DNA from: Chloranthus sessilifolius
Lineage: Eukaryota > Streptophyta > Magnoliopsida > Chloranthales > Chloranthaceae
Length of the DNA: 64,000 nt
Assembly: GCA_021018995.1 (NCBI GenBank)
Contig: CM037585.1
Coordinates: 63,242,646-63,306,645, forward strand
Direction: 5' to 3'
Shown here: one piece after another, positions 1-11,154 of the stretch
Layout of the letters: every line of letters begins with the position of its first letter
Position numbering within the stretch: position 1 is the first letter of the stretch
Program-made: the position numbers and the translations under genes
Notes under the pieces: model-generated
What the model saw: the letters and a program-made list of their open reading frames with translations, nothing else
Told to the model about the DNA's origin: nothing
The model's database searches: none

Positions 1-36
1 ATAAGCACAGTTTCACACCAAGTAACCAAAGCAACA
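1..36 (+). mobile_element. 3' end of the 5' LTR of At-1 (Athila-type)
   Basis: Only the last 36 bases of this LTR fall inside the window. They end in GTAACCAAAGCAACA, close to the end of the At-2 LTR (GTAACAACA on its sense strand). A six-base AGTTTT spacer separates the LTR end from the PBS in both elements, which fixes the boundary. The rest of the LTR lies upstream of base 1. Confidence 0.75.
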
Positions 37-42
37 AGTTTT

Positions 43-59
43 TGGCGCCGCTGCCGGGG
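43..59 (+). other. Primer-binding site (tRNA-Asp) of At-1
   Basis: TGGCGCCGCTGCCGGGG is complementary to the 3' end of plant tRNA-Asp except for one base (C for T at the ninth position). This primer is typical of Athila-lineage gypsy elements. It shows that At-1 runs left to right. Confidence 0.9.
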
Positions 60-319
60 AATTGGCTGTGTGTTTGTTGATGAATGGCTGAATTACCCTG
101 ATCATGACTTGCATGGAGATTGAGCTGGAAAAAAAAAAACTATTTTAAGACTGTAATGTTGATGAATTGTTGATTGAAAATGGCCATAAATTTTGAATGA
201 GAAAAATGAAGTACCTGTCTGTAGCTTGGTGCTCATGCACAGTGGAAGGGTGCACAACAATAGGTGGCACCAACCAATGTGCTGCACTGAGTTAAAAGAG
301 TACAGATTGTGCAAGAAAT

Positions 320-670
320 GCTCTCTCGCTGAGTTGGAAGGCTTGATTTTGTTGCGCGAGCCATCTTTTGGCTCTCTCGCGTGCTAGAATAGCTAAGCAC
401 TGACTGAAAAAGTACCTCGTAGAGTTTCTTTCTACTCCGTGAGTTGAATTTGCGTGCAAAGAATGCCTTATGTATTGTTTGGTGCAAGCATCGCGCGAAG
501 TACATTTATGAAGCAAAAGGATGTCTCGCGCACCTACGCCACTGTCGCCAACTCCGCGAAATTCACTGAGTGTCAAATGCCCTGCTGAGCAACAGAGCCT
601 TTCGCGGGCTTAGAAGCCATCTGAGCGACAATCCTACTCCGCGAAAGCCATAAGCCAACTCTGTGAACCA
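320..670 (+). repeat. CG-core motif array upstream of the At-1 extra ORF
   Basis: Irregularly spaced copies of a short motif: CTCTCGCTGAG near 323, TTGCGCGAG near 352, CTCTCGCG near 373, TCGCGCGAAG at 491, CAACTCCGCGAAATTC near 549, CTTTCGCGGG near 599, CTACTCCGCGAAAGCC near 634. The same words (CAACTCCGCAAAGGC, CTACGCGAGAAATCC) recur in the U3 of this element's 3' LTR at 6111-6640. Confidence 0.65.
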
Positions 671-681
671 TGGGATTTGCC

Positions 682-689
682 CTTTAAAC
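682..689 (+). promoter_or_regulatory. Possible TATA-like core of the At-1 extra-ORF promoter
   Basis: CTTTAAAC follows the motif array and precedes CT-rich leader-like sequence. The ATG is about 370 bases downstream. Equivalent cores (TATTTAAACCC or similar) sit at the same relative place in At-2, At-3 and At-4. Confidence 0.4.
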
Positions 690-1059
690 TGAGCGAAAAC
701 CCTCATTTGCTTCATTTTCTTCCTCTGCCCTAACTCGCTCCGCCCAAAAGCACTCCCATCTTTCTCTATTTTCCTCTCCACAACTTGAGCACACCACCTA
801 AAGGCTTTTCCTCTTACCATTTTGCTCCCTGGTTGTTCCTGGTTACTTCGAGCACGGCTTGGGGGGATTTGAGCCACTGTGCACACTTCTAAGTGGAACC
901 CTAGCTCGCATTGGGTAAGCCCTGCAACTCTCCCTTTGTGCTTTGATTGCTTTAGTAAATTAGAGAGAGAGAAGACAAATTGTGTTATTTTGGTGCCTAT
1001 TTAGAGTACTTTGCATTCTTTGAGGTCTGTGAACCCTGATTTTGAGATCTGGAGCACCT

Positions 1060-3867
1060 ATGGCCAAGAGTTCAAAATTCTTTATTACATTGGCGGCTAT
1101 GTTGATCCCTGCTCCTAGTGGCAGCCCTATGGCTACTAGGAAATCCACAAGGATTGCAAAGGCCTCCACATTGGAGACCTTTGAGGTGCCCACACCTGGT
1201 GTTGTCCCCTCAATCTTAAAAGAAAAAAAGAAATCTGCTCCAAAGAAGAGGGCCAGAGAGCACCCACCTGCTATGAGCCCTGAAATATCAAAGAAGAAGC
1301 AGAAAAAGGGCAAGGCTGTGACCCCTGTGGCCCTTGAGGTTGAGGAGGAAGTAAGTAATGAATACCTCAGGGTCCCCAATGACTTTGTAGAAGCAATCCC
1401 ACTGGAGGCTGAGACTATTTTTGACAAAGCCTATTTTGAGGACCTACCAGTGACCTCTGCCTCCATTGAATATTTGACTGTTGAGACGCTCAATGCAGCT
1501 GGTGTTCCCAAGATTAGTCAGATTATTTTATCAGAATATGAGATTGAAGACTGGTGATGATGGGAACCCAACACTGCTGGTATTGATCGATAATTTTAAA
1601 ATGTTGTTTAACCAGTCTGACATTGCAAGGGTACTAGGGATACCAGCTGGGTATGACACTAAGTTTGGCTTGGGACCTCCCCTGACTACCACCATTATAG
1701 AAATAGCCAGGGAACTTACTGGAGGGATCATGGCTTCAGGGGAATCGATCAGGAAGAGAGATCTGCACCCTAATATGAGGCTCATGGATGCAATATTGAG
1801 GAAGAATGTTTATTGCTCGGGTCATGAGCAAGAGAGGAGGTCCCCCATAGCTGATGCCCTCCTTTCATTTCATAGAAATCACTACTTGGATGTAGCCAAG
1901 TTAGTGTTTGAAGGGATTAGGGACCTGTGTGAGAAGGTGAAAGTACAGAAGAAACCACATGCCCTTCCCTATTAAAGGTTGATTACTGCACTATTGAAGG
2001 ATGGGAAATACCCCTTCAAAAGGGAGGAGGAGACAGTGCCACTGAACCCTAAAAAAAGTGGAAAGAAGTAGTGGGGTATCAGTGGCACAATGATGGAAAA
2101 GAAGAAGAAGAAGAAAGAATTATTGAGAGAAGCCATTCTTTCTTCGCACCCTCTCCATCACTTGTGCCAGTCAGCACCACACTTACCACCCTTTCCATAC
2201 CCCCTATCCCCACCCCAATTCCAACCCCCTTAACACCACTTCCCTTCTCATACCAACCATCCTAGCCCCACACAAGCCCAATACCCTTACCTGAGCCACT
2301 ACAACCCAATACCCTTACCTATTTTTCCAGGCCATACCAGCCTACCTGTGAAAATTGCCTACACGAAAAAGAGAAAATTATCCGAAGGCAAGACTCACAC
2401 ACAACCCCAGCCCACTTATCTTTCCCAACCTATTCCTACCCTTGACACCACAACCATACCAGATCCAATATCCACACCTTCTAAACCTGAAACCTACGCC
2501 TTTGAAACCCACCATCAGCCTTTTGACACCTCCCCCACATTTGTCCCTGACCCATTCCAACCTATAGACCAGCCTATTCCATTTCCCACTTCCCATGAGT
2601 CACTAACAGGGGGAGACTTTTCCACTATGATGTCCACTATTCTAGAGGGAATCAACCTTGAGTATACCCCTCTCCCAGACTCCCCACACTCCCCTCACAT
2701 TGACCCTCCACATCATACACCCCCACGGGTCACTACCTTCACCCATAGGCCCACATCTCCATTCCAACCAGTTTCACCTATCCAACCCACACCCACAATC
2801 ATACCTGATTTACTACCCCAAATCTTACACCTCCTACTGTCCCTTAAGTCCCAAATGTTGGCCAATACTCAAACTCAAGCTACAATTAAGGCCAATCTTC
2901 ATTCCCTTCACTCCACCTTACCAAACCCTACCTCCATCCCAAACATTTTATAATCCATCCAGACAACTTTAACTACCCTAACCCCCTAGCCCCATCAGGC
3001 ATCTGTCCCTACACCAATCCCTAACCCACCATCACCTCTTACCCACATTGACCCTATCCCTGAGACTTCTACCGGCACCTTTAAAGCTGCCTCCACTCAA
3101 ACTGACCTTGACCCTCAACTACCTCCATCAGAGCCTATTCTCCATGACCCTCACCCTCTGCCCTCAACCCCACTCCTGTCCTCATCCAGTTCCCCACCAT
3201 GCCAGGCTGGCCCTTCTTCTAGCACTAATATGCCCATTTACCCCATCTTTGCTACCCCCATACCCCCTTACTCCACCCTCATTAGAGCAATGAAAGTCAA
3301 TGCCTACATAAAAAGAGATGTTGTTCAAGGCATGGCTGACTTGAAAGCTAAAGTGAGGCAGCCTCTCCTTGATGAAATTAAACTCTTGCAGCTTGCTCAT
3401 AAAGCTGAGAAGAAGAAAATAAAACAAGGATGGAGGGAAATCATTATCCAATACAATGAGGAAAAGAACAGAGTTGAGAGCCAAGAAGATGTGATAAAAG
3501 AATTGAAAGAGAGATTAAGGCTAGCTGAGGAGCGAGCTTATGATTATGGAGTGACTATTGCTGCCTTGGAGAAAAGGAAAAATGCACAAACTGACCGAGC
3601 GATGGCTGAGGATCTTTTTAAAGAATTAAACCCTGATGTACCTCTCGAACAAACACCTCCAGATACCACAGATCCTAGCCCAGTAAACCTGGACTCAAAC
3701 TCATGGTCCCTGCAACCAAACCATCTTCCACTCCAAAAAGAAAAATAATAGCCAAGCATAGGAAATCTACTTCCAAGAGACCACTGTCTAAGGCTGTTGC
3801 TTTGAAGCAATCCAAGGGTAAAGAGATCCAGGATCCACCTTCGGAACAAAGGGACTCAGATGATTGA
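1060..3867 (+). pseudogene. Extra (env-position) ORF of At-1, frameshifted
   Basis: The start is taken at ATG 1060 (MAKSSKFFI...), matching the short basic starts of the At-2 and At-4 copies. Domains in order are: a Lys/Arg-rich N-terminus; a globular domain at about 1380-1975 (for example LLVLIDNFKMLF and KKPHALPY); a long P/S/T-rich linker at 2070-3230; a coiled coil at about 3290-3620; and a basic tail ending at TGA 3865-3867. The globular domain resembles the 'putative plant transposon protein' family. Frameshifts lie near 1500, 1975, 2340, 3230 and 3690, so it is a pseudogene. No signal peptide or membrane segment is visible. The domain name is by recognition; the function is unknown. 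Confidence 0.65.
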
Positions 3868-4103
3868 TGTTTGCACATGTTTTGAGTTAGGAGTAGTGTG
3901 TTGTACATATATTTTCTAATATAATGCAATGTCTTTTTGTTACTTCTATGTACTTATTCTTTATTTCATTTTTGTTTATTTGTTTGTGTCTGTTAATGTA
4001 TTGTGTGCTCTTTTTCTCTTTTGGAGTTTCTATTTTGTTAATTTTTACATTTTATGCTTGCTGCACATCTCACCTTGGAATAAGTGAGGACACTGCTCCT
4101 CAT

Positions 4104-4118
4104 AGGTTTGGGGGTGTG
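4104..4118 (+). other. Internal polypurine-tract copy (At-1)
   Basis: AGGTTTGGGGGTGTG nearly repeats the true PPT/LTR junction at 5760-5773 (GGTTTGAGGGTGTG) but lies about 1.65 kb upstream, right after the extra ORF. At-2 (29976-29989) and At-4 (58242-58255) have the same copy at the same relative place. Confidence 0.6.
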
Positions 4119-5608
4119 GCAAGCTCTGCTAATGAAATAGTTAACCTAAGTGCAGCAGATGCAAGTGAGCAAGACAGAAATAGAACCATGTTCATCTAAG
4201 AATCATTAGAAAAATGAGAAATTGAAAACCTTTGCAGACTTTTAGGCATTACAATCTTTTAAGTTTTAACTTTTCCTTGATGTGAACACCAAGTAAACTC
4301 ACCTGTATCAGTACTGAGTGAATCATTAAAGAGAGAAAAAGGTAAGGACATACTTAAAAGTTCAATGGAAGACCATAACCAGTGAGAGTTGGGCCTACAT
4401 TTTTATTTTTTTTTCCTTCCTTTGAGGAGTGACTGAGGCAATTTTTCTAGCTCTAAGGACTGGCTGAGGCAATGCCCTCACTAGAAGTTAGGCACCTCCA
4501 AGTTGAAGCAACTGACATCACTCATGAAACCTAGGAAAGGATCAAGGCCTTCTCTTGGACAGTTTGAGCTTAAACAGGCCAAATCCTTCAACTGCCCTTG
4601 AGCACACACCTGTTGAGCCTTAACTCCCAATTTTCTGCAAAATACACCCGAGTACTTGTACCTGAACCTATGGACCTGATTCAAACCTACCCTCACTCTG
4701 AGAATTCAGAAGGTAAAGGAGGAGTTAAAGATGGACAAGATAGGGTCAACATTGGGTGAATGGAGAAGAGATACCTAAAGTAGAGTAGTATAGCAGCTGA
4801 GGGAAGAGGTGGCAAGTCATAAAAACAAAAACAGAAAGAAAAATATAAGAAAACAAAGAGAAACAATAATGAAGAGGAGTGAGAGAGGAATCAAGAGGAT
4901 AAGTTCATTGGAAAAATCAGAATGAAGAGGAGAAACTGACCACTTCAAGGCTGAAATTTTTGAAAGAAAATGAAAGGTACTGAACTACAATGGGTTGAAG
5001 TCATGAATCACCTCCTTCACCTACTAATTTCTCAAATGTTGAACCCCTTTTCAACCTTACATTCTTTATAATCCACTTCATAAGCCACATCACAATCCAG
5101 TTAAAAGACCTTGTGATCCAAAGTGAATGAGTTGTCATGTAGAGACAAGGAGTTGTCTAATCTATGGTGAGGATATGCCAATGACGCCAAGACTTAAGTG
5201 CTTTGCTCATGCTCATGCATACAGACCCATTTGGGGGCTGTAACTGCTTTTGAGCTTGAGAGAAAATGAAACCCTCAAGGTCCCTTGTGAGAGTATGCCT
5301 TGGTGAGCAGTGGGTCTGATGTTGAATGTATTGGGCATAGCCTACAACCTAATTTTTGAATTAATGATGAGCTCAGTGCTGACATACGTGTGTTGTCCCC
5401 CTTGTTGTGAGCTAATTGGAAATGTTATGCACTCAAGTAGAGTTTGTGGTGATTAAATGCCTGTGCTTTTCATATCCAAATTCCTCACATTTTTATTTGA
5501 ATCAATGGTGAACTAATGCTTTGTTTCTTGACAGCTGACCTGATAATATTGCGCCTTTGTTAACTGTTTCATTGAGAAGTTTATGGGTATCTTCACTGAA
5601 AACCCTTA

Positions 5609-5677
5609 GGAGACTTCACTCCTCCACTAGGGATCACCTAGGGGTTTAAAAGGCTTGGTACATATGCTAAATGTATC
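5609..5677 (+). promoter_or_regulatory. Conserved three-hairpin RNA element before the PPT (At-1)
   Basis: There are three consecutive inverted repeats: GGAG-ACTTCA-CTCC (5609-5622), CTAGG-GATCA-CCTAG (5627-5641) and GGTACAT-ATGCTAA-ATGTATC (5657-5677, one G-U pair). All three are present in At-2 and At-4, with compensatory changes in the third stem. A role in RNA packaging, 3'-end processing or plus-strand priming is inference. Confidence 0.65.
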
Positions 5678-5759
5678 CGTGCTCCCTACGAAAATGGCTT
5701 TTCAATTTCTTAGAATAGTTATTTTAATTTTCCCTTTGCTCAGGGACTAGCAAAGATTA

Positions 5760-5771
5760 GGTTTGAGGGTG
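5760..5771 (+). other. 3' polypurine tract of At-1
   Basis: GGTTTGAGGGTG lies immediately before the LTR start TGTTATTCACTG, the standard place for plus-strand priming. At-2 and At-4 have GGTCTGGGGGTG and GGTTTGGGGGTG at the same place. Confidence 0.85.
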
Positions 5772-7226
5772 TGTTATTCACTGAAAAGTACCACTTTTCA
5801 CCTCTTAATCTAGCCTTGGATGGACCTTGAAGCCCACTAATAAACATGTGTTAAGTATGTTTTACAGTTGGTAATAAAATGTGCAGCTTAATGCAAAATC
5901 CTTGCTTTTTGGCCCAAAAGAGAGAGAGAGAATACAAGCAAAGATGGCAGCTGAGCCAAAGCCTGATGGAACACCTTGGTAGTGCTCACCATGGTGACTC
6001 ACTGTTGCTGATCATCATTGAACAATCTAGCAAATGAATGAAGATTAGCTAAGAAGGGAGGAGACTGTGACAGTAACAAGTTCAATGCACTAGAGCAGCA
6101 AAAGCTGGACTTCGCAGAGTTGAGGAGATTCCTAGCAAAGCTAAAGATGCAGTGGAAGAGGCCCTCGCAGAGATAAGGTGCGCAATCAAGAGGTGAGTTA
6201 TAAAGCCATCGCAAAGATCTAGCGACTTAAAACTCTCAAAACTGCCCTCGTGAAGATCGAGCCCTAAAGCAGCTATGCGCAGAACACTGCAAGCTCATAT
6301 GCATAAAGAACTAAAAATCACCTCGCAGAGTTCTCGCGTGGCCCTGGATAAGAGAGACACCCATAATTCCTCTCGCACAGATCTCGTGCACCCTGGAGCC
6401 TTACAAGTTACTATGTGAGCACAGGAACTCACCTGTGTGAGTACTTAGCGAGAGAGTTTCTGAACCTCGACTACGCGAGAAATCCTGGCGCTCCAGATTA
6501 TCTTCGTGACAGCACTGCGATGCGAAGCAACTGCACGATTCACTAAAAGTTCTATTGCGTGAATGAGCCCTTCCCATCAACCAAAGCCAACTCCGCAAAG
6601 GCAAACCAGCTGCGCGAATGAGCTAAAAGAAAATCCTAGCCCGGCGAAGCACGAGCTCTCAACTTCTCAATTTTATTCAAGGACCTTTTAGGAATTTCCC
6701 AAGGCTAGGACACACTTCCCGAGGCATAGATTTTGAGGAACACATCTCGAGGCATTCAAGGGTTGTAATAGTGCCATGTCTGCTAAAAAAATTAGGGTTA
6801 ACCTCTTAAGAGCCAAGGCCATTTTCAGAGAGTATATAAGCTGTACTTAGAGTTTATTATTTTCATCTTTCCTTCATCCTCTGCCGGCTGAGAGCTCTAG
6901 CAGGCTAGGGTTAGGGTTTGTTCACCTCTGTTTTCTAATTTTTTTTCTTCTCTCTTAGCTCAACACTTGCTGGCTAATCCCCTTGTAAGCAGCTAGGTTT
7001 AGTTTTGTTTCAGTTTTATAATAGATTTTTGTATACATTGGGATCTTGGACGAGCAGTTGTGTATGGGCTGCATCTAGGAGACAGTTCATTGTAAGTTTT
7101 GCTGTTATCAATGAATTGTTGTTTTAATACTTAATCAAATCTATAGATCTTATGGTTTCTTTAGATGTCTATAGGATCCATGTATTTGGGACCAGCCAAT
7201 TTAGTTTCTAGTAGGTCTTTTGTTTA
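5772..7226 (+). mobile_element. 3' LTR of At-1, truncated
   Basis: The LTR starts TGTTATTCACTGAAAAGTAC, with the terminal hairpin TGAAAAGT-ACC-ACTTTTCA at 5782-5800. U3 holds a dense CG-motif array, and a TATA box (TATATAAG) lies at 6833-6840. The sequence should end like bases 1-36 (...AAGCAACA), but that end is not found. Homology to the other Athila LTRs fades after about 7150-7220, before the conserved U5 hairpin. The right boundary given is approximate. Confidence 0.7.
6111..6640 (+). repeat. U3 CG-core motif array (At-1 LTR)
   Basis: More than ten copies of related words upstream of the TATA box: TTCGCAGAG (6111), CCTCGCAGAG (6163 and 6321), CTCGCACAG (near 6372), CTACGCGAGAAATCC (6471), CAACTCCGCAAAGGC (near 6588), GCTGCGCGAATGAGC (near 6609). 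These match the array upstream of the extra ORF at 320-670. Confidence 0.65.
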
Positions 7227-8160
7227 CCACCACTGTCCCATCACGACACCAAATCGACCATATAATAACTAACACTAGAAATGAAATGAGTTGTCACTAC
7301 ACGCAATCGGAGGGGACGACCATTAACATCCCATTGCAAATCACACCTCCCCGAACGTCCCATCGCATAATCATCAAGTCCAATCGAAAACTTACTTAAA
7401 CATGCAACCAGAAGAGAAGCCCACCAATGTCTCACCATAAAGAACCAAGCAGCAAGCCCGGACCCCCCAAAGGCCCCATCGTGCCAACAACCATCAGGCC
7501 CCACCACCACAGAAATGAAAGAGAAGAAAAAGACTCTCTGATGTTCCGTCACATCCCATCATGCAATCGTCATGTCTTCTCACTAGCAATACAAAAGCCT
7601 TCTGACGATAAATTAGTTAAGTGCCATCCCATCACTGACTATCACAACACGCAACCAGAAGAGAAGCCCACCAATGTCTCACCGTAAAGAAACAAGTAGT
7701 AAACTCAAACCCCCAAATGTCCCTTCGTGACAATCATCACCTCCCATTGTAAAAGGCCTCCTACCAGGAATGAATCAGGTACGTATCATCCCCTTACCAC
7801 TCGATATTCTTGTAAAAGAAACATAATTAATTAATATTAAGTCAAATGTTTTTAAAACCTATCTCTCCCAATCCACGAATCACTGTAGTCCTCCCATAAG
7901 AGACAATCATCAGTATTCGTGAGAAGGTTAGACGGAGCATCCAGCGTGTCGAGCGTTGTCTTGACAACTAAACAAAGGTCAGGTCCACAAATCTCATACC
8001 CATGGATTTGCTTAGAGACGTCTCAAAAACTACGTTTTCCACCATTTTACCACCGAATTGATCTTAAGTTAAAAACCCAAAATTTCAAAATAACTCTTAT
8101 CTATCAAACTTTCACCTCTCATCACCCCAATCCATTCTTTTCCCTGGGAAACTGAACATT
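7227..8160. other. Unassigned region with a degenerate short-motif repeat
   Basis: No ORF here looks like a gene. The left half is built of loose copies of a CCCATCGTG...AATCATC-type motif. It also contains a direct repeat about 247 bp apart (GCAACCAGAAGAGAAGCCCA at 7404 and 7651). The right half shows nothing I can name. Confidence 0.4.
7404..7691 (+). repeat. Direct repeat, about 247 bp period
   Basis: About 40 bases beginning GCAACCAGAAGAGAAGCCCA at 7404 recur at 7651 with one mismatch, followed by weaker similarity. This is two copies of a tandem unit. Confidence 0.6.
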
Positions 8161-8819
8161 GAGTATACTCAACTTTGAGAAATCACAAATGTCCACTTGA
8201 AAGGGACTCTTGACATGTCATTGGTGTGAGCAATGACGTGCCTGACCAGACATAACTTGCAAAAGCCTTCGCTATCATATTATCTGGTCATTTGACCTTG
8301 TCTCTGGACATTCGTATAATGCCACCCCGTTCCTCGATAGTGTTAATTTCCCTCTATTTGACTGTCACTTGTAGCAGGTCACGACCTGTGACGGGATGCC
8401 ACTTGCACCCTTGATTGAGGATACACCATTCGATAGCTACACCCTGGCCCCGAATGCTCCTTTTAGCTTGCACTGATAGATAAGAAGGCCAAACATTTCA
8501 TGTCAACCCCCAATTTCACACTTGTGATTTCCCAAATAAATAAGGCACCTTGGAAGGGGGGTGTCTACTTCTTCGATGCATCCTTGTTTCAGAAGAACAC
8601 GCCGAAGAGGGGCATCTATAGACACCCCCTTTTCGCCCTCTCAGATTATATAAACCTATTCGATCAACCTTTGACCATGCCTAGGACCCTCGGAAAGGGA
8701 CTGACCTTCTCCGAAAGAATTAAAGCCTTAAATACGAGAACATAAACTGAAACAATAGTATATGGCTGAATCCCATGCTGAAATAATGGCTCTGTGGCTC
8801 AGACCCGACTTAGACTGGG

Positions 8820-9230
8820 GAGATCCCGAATTATGCACCCTCACAGAGTGCACAATTCGATTGCACAAGTGGACACACGCACGCTATTGGTCCCCCTTGG
8901 ACCAGGTTCACTCTTCCCACGGACTGCCCTAAGCCTAAATTCTGTGCCTGAGCTAGGGCGCATATTTCAATTGCGCAGAACACTTATGGTGAGCAATTGG
9001 TCCCACTTGGATCAGGCTTCCACTTCCCAAGACCGCTCTTAAGACTGATTGAGAGCCTACCAAGCACAGGTAATCGATTGCACACGCCACCACCGGCGCA
9101 TACTTGGTCCACAGTTGGACCTGGTCTATAATTCCCATGATCTCTCGAACTCCTTGATCAAGCGCACTAACTTTGGTGCTTAATTGGATTACACGCCCCC
9201 ACAGGGTGCGTAATTTTCAAGCGAGTTGGA
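8820..9230 (+). repeat. Degenerate ~100 bp tandem repeat upstream of a TATA box
   Basis: About four units share the order 'GCGCA/GTGCA...AATTG...ATTGGTCCCACTTGGACCAGG...CTTCCCA'. Examples are GGTCCCCCTTGGACCAGG near 8889, GGTCCCACTTGGATCAGG near 8999 and GGTCCACAGTTGGACCTGG near 9107. Each unit contains an ATTGCGCA/ATTGCACA word. Confidence 0.5.
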
Positions 9231-9409
9231 ACTAGGATTCCAGGTTGAGCCAGTCAGTCGGTCACTCACTAAGTCCGTGACCGACTCAAATTGGATTAAT
9301 CACCCCGGACAGGGCGTACAATCGAATTGCATGTGTTGGACAGGGTGTTAAATTGAATTCAACCGACCAATTATGCACTGGCCCCAGGGCTCGTAATTAA
9401 CCTGATACT

Positions 9410-9416
9410 TATAAAG
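9410..9416 (+). promoter_or_regulatory. TATA box of the LTR-like region
   Basis: TATAAAG lies between the tandem repeat and a CT-rich leader-like stretch. Confidence 0.4.
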
Positions 9417-10195
9417 AGATCCCCTACCTCCCAACTTTAAGATAATCAATTCAATAATTTTCTCTCCTCTCAAAACCTTAGTTCTTCTTAGAAATTTTGA
9501 GGTTCTCTCTGGGGCTCCCAAAGAAAGGGGTTGAGCTACTTTTCTAGGCTTCTAGAACTGTAGACTCTTCTCTAGGATCCCCAGGTAGTCAGGCTAGCGG
9601 CACTGGCTAGCTAGCCTTGACTCTCAAAGTAGTACGAGAAGGATAATCCCCCTTTAGCTTTAGATAGCGCTTAGGAAGCCCTCGCCTAAAATTCTTAGCC
9701 TAGAGCCCATCAAGTCCCTAACCTTCTCCAGTTTTCTCAACCTTAGCCGCCCAATTTACCCAAGGGATCTTACTGAGGGTACCCGAGAATAGGGCCGATC
9801 CTCCCAAGCATAGCGGGCCACAGCCCCCATTTTTTAAACAGATTAGGAAACCAACCTAGTTAGACTATAGGCAACTTGTAGCTACTGAAGGTGGTTGGAT
9901 GACGTTCAGTAAAGGAGACAACCCGCGTCTCCCTGCGCATGATCACTGACGTGTTGCAGGGTCGATAAACATCTCCAGCTGGCGATCGCATCAACCCAAG
10001 TTCTTTGCATTTAAAATTTTTCTTTTCCTTTCTGTATCTAATATTTCTTACTTTATTATTCTATTGCCTTCTGCCAGAGTTTGTGTGGACCGAATTGGGC
10101 CACTTCTTCCAAGGACCGAAAGGAACCAAGAAAAAGCACGTACCAACACCACTGCCTCGGTGACTGCTTGAACCCGTATAAGAACTTCATCAGTT

Positions 10196-10849
10196 TGCAC
10201 ACTAACTTTTTTTGTCAATGAGATTTGTCCCCTTCAGGTTGGGTCATATAGATTTCCTCCTCCAAATTACCATTTAGAAACACCATTTTCACATCGAGTT
10301 GCTCAAACTCTGAGTCCAACTGTGCTACAATTGATAATAAAACCCAGATTGAAGTGTGTTATCGGTGAGAACACCTCATTGTAATCAACACCTTTCTTTT
10401 GTACATAGTCCTTGACTACCAAGCATGTCTTGTACCTTATAGCACTACTTTTCGGACTCTTCTTCTACCTTGTGCATAGTCCTTTGTCAGTTCCCAAGTT
10501 TGATTCTTGTAAAGAGAATCCATCTCTTCACTCATTACAACCTTCCATTCTCGTGCATATCTTTCACAGATTGGATCCTTAAATGAAGATGACTCATTGC
10601 CATCCAACGCTCAATGCCATCGTAATCATAGAAAATTTGTGCTCTAGCATTCCTTTTAGGTCTTCCACCCACTAAGGATTGCTCTGATTATCTCTCAATT
10701 GTTTCTACACTTGAAATTTCTATACATTTTTCTGATGTAGTAATTTTAGGAGGTTCTAACTCCACCTCAATCTGATCTTCCACCACCTCTCCAAATTTCA
10801 TGCTTGGATCGCTAGAAGTTTGCATAAAAAATTCACCAAAGGCCACATC
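10196..10849 (-). pseudogene. Ty1/copia reverse-transcriptase fragment
   Basis: On the minus strand the region around 10370-10440 translates to LVVKDYVQKKGVDYNEVFSP, the hallmark of the copia RT N-terminal region (usually 'LVAKGFAQKEGIDYNEVFSP'). Downstream (10196-10330) comes a match to the 'DVKTAFLHGDLEEEIYM' segment, broken by stops. Upstream (10688-10849) is the acidic linker before RT, open in one frame. The fragment stops abruptly at 10849, where the Tat-2 LTR begins. Gag, protease, integrase and LTRs are not seen. Confidence 0.7.
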
Positions 10850-11116
10850 TGTGCAACCGTGGACTCTCGCGAATCCGTTGCGATGATGCATTCTCTTAAA
10901 AAAAGGATGGAGTTGCCACTCAGAGCTTTTGATGTCCCGGGATACCCAAAATCAATATTAAAACACTAAAATGTAAAATATGACTCCAAATCACCGGTAA
11001 ATGGCCAAAGACTCTTGGGTAAGGACTTCGGTTATCAATCAGGTAGGTGTTTGGCACTCGATCGACCCGCTCGTAAGTGGCCTCTACTATGGCCAAGTCT
11101 ATGTTTAGGTGTATAA

Positions 11117-11140
11117 TATATATATATATATATATATATA
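11117..11140. repeat. (TA)12 microsatellite
   Basis: Twelve perfect TA repeats inside the Tat-2 LTR fragment. The Tat-1 LTR has only an A/T-rich stretch here. Confidence 0.9.
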
Positions 11141-11154
11141 AAGAAAGAAAAAGT

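Larger units (their letters stand above)
60..1059 (+). other. At-1 leader / extra-ORF upstream region, no gag or pol
   Basis: About 1 kb separates the PBS from the extra ORF. In the complete relative At-2 this interval holds some 6 kb of gag and pol. Nothing here translates into gag, protease, RT or integrase in any frame. The right two thirds resemble the pol-to-extra-ORF spacers of At-2, At-3 and At-4: a CG-motif array, a TTTAAA core, then CT-rich sequence. I infer a deletion from just after the PBS to the end of pol. Confidence 0.6.
3868..5759 (+). other. 3' noncoding region of At-1
   Basis: This 1.9 kb interval between the extra ORF and the 3' PPT has no supportable ORF. It matches the equivalent regions of At-2 (28384-30119) and At-4 (56620-58241) in blocks. 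Examples are the segment around 4480-4540 (GGCACCTCCAAG), the segment around 5134-5180 (the CATGTAGAGACAAGG area), and the structured block at 5586-5700. Such conservation between otherwise diverged elements suggests that parts of it act as RNA. Confidence 0.6.
8161..10195 (+). mobile_element. LTR-like promoter/U5 region of an unidentified element
   Basis: There is no coding sequence. An upstream tandem repeat (8820-9230) is followed by a TATA box (TATAAAG, 9410-9416), CT-rich sequence and T-rich sequence at 10010-10070. That order is typical of an LTR U3-R-U5. I cannot find convincing TG...CA ends, a TSD or a PBS, so the family and limits are open. Confidence 0.35.

Noticed and set aside
193..387. 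Open frame in the At-1 leader as a possible gag start
   Set aside because: No gag similarity, and it overlaps the motif array. The At-2 gag start (MGEEPRLLRDY type) is absent.
960..1427. 155-codon minus-strand frame over the At-1 extra ORF
   Set aside because: It is the shadow of the real plus-strand coding sequence, which has homologues in At-2, At-3 and At-4.
1060..3867. Reading the extra ORF as an envelope gene
   Set aside because: No signal peptide, transmembrane helix or Cys-rich ectodomain in any of the four copies; only its position after pol is env-like.
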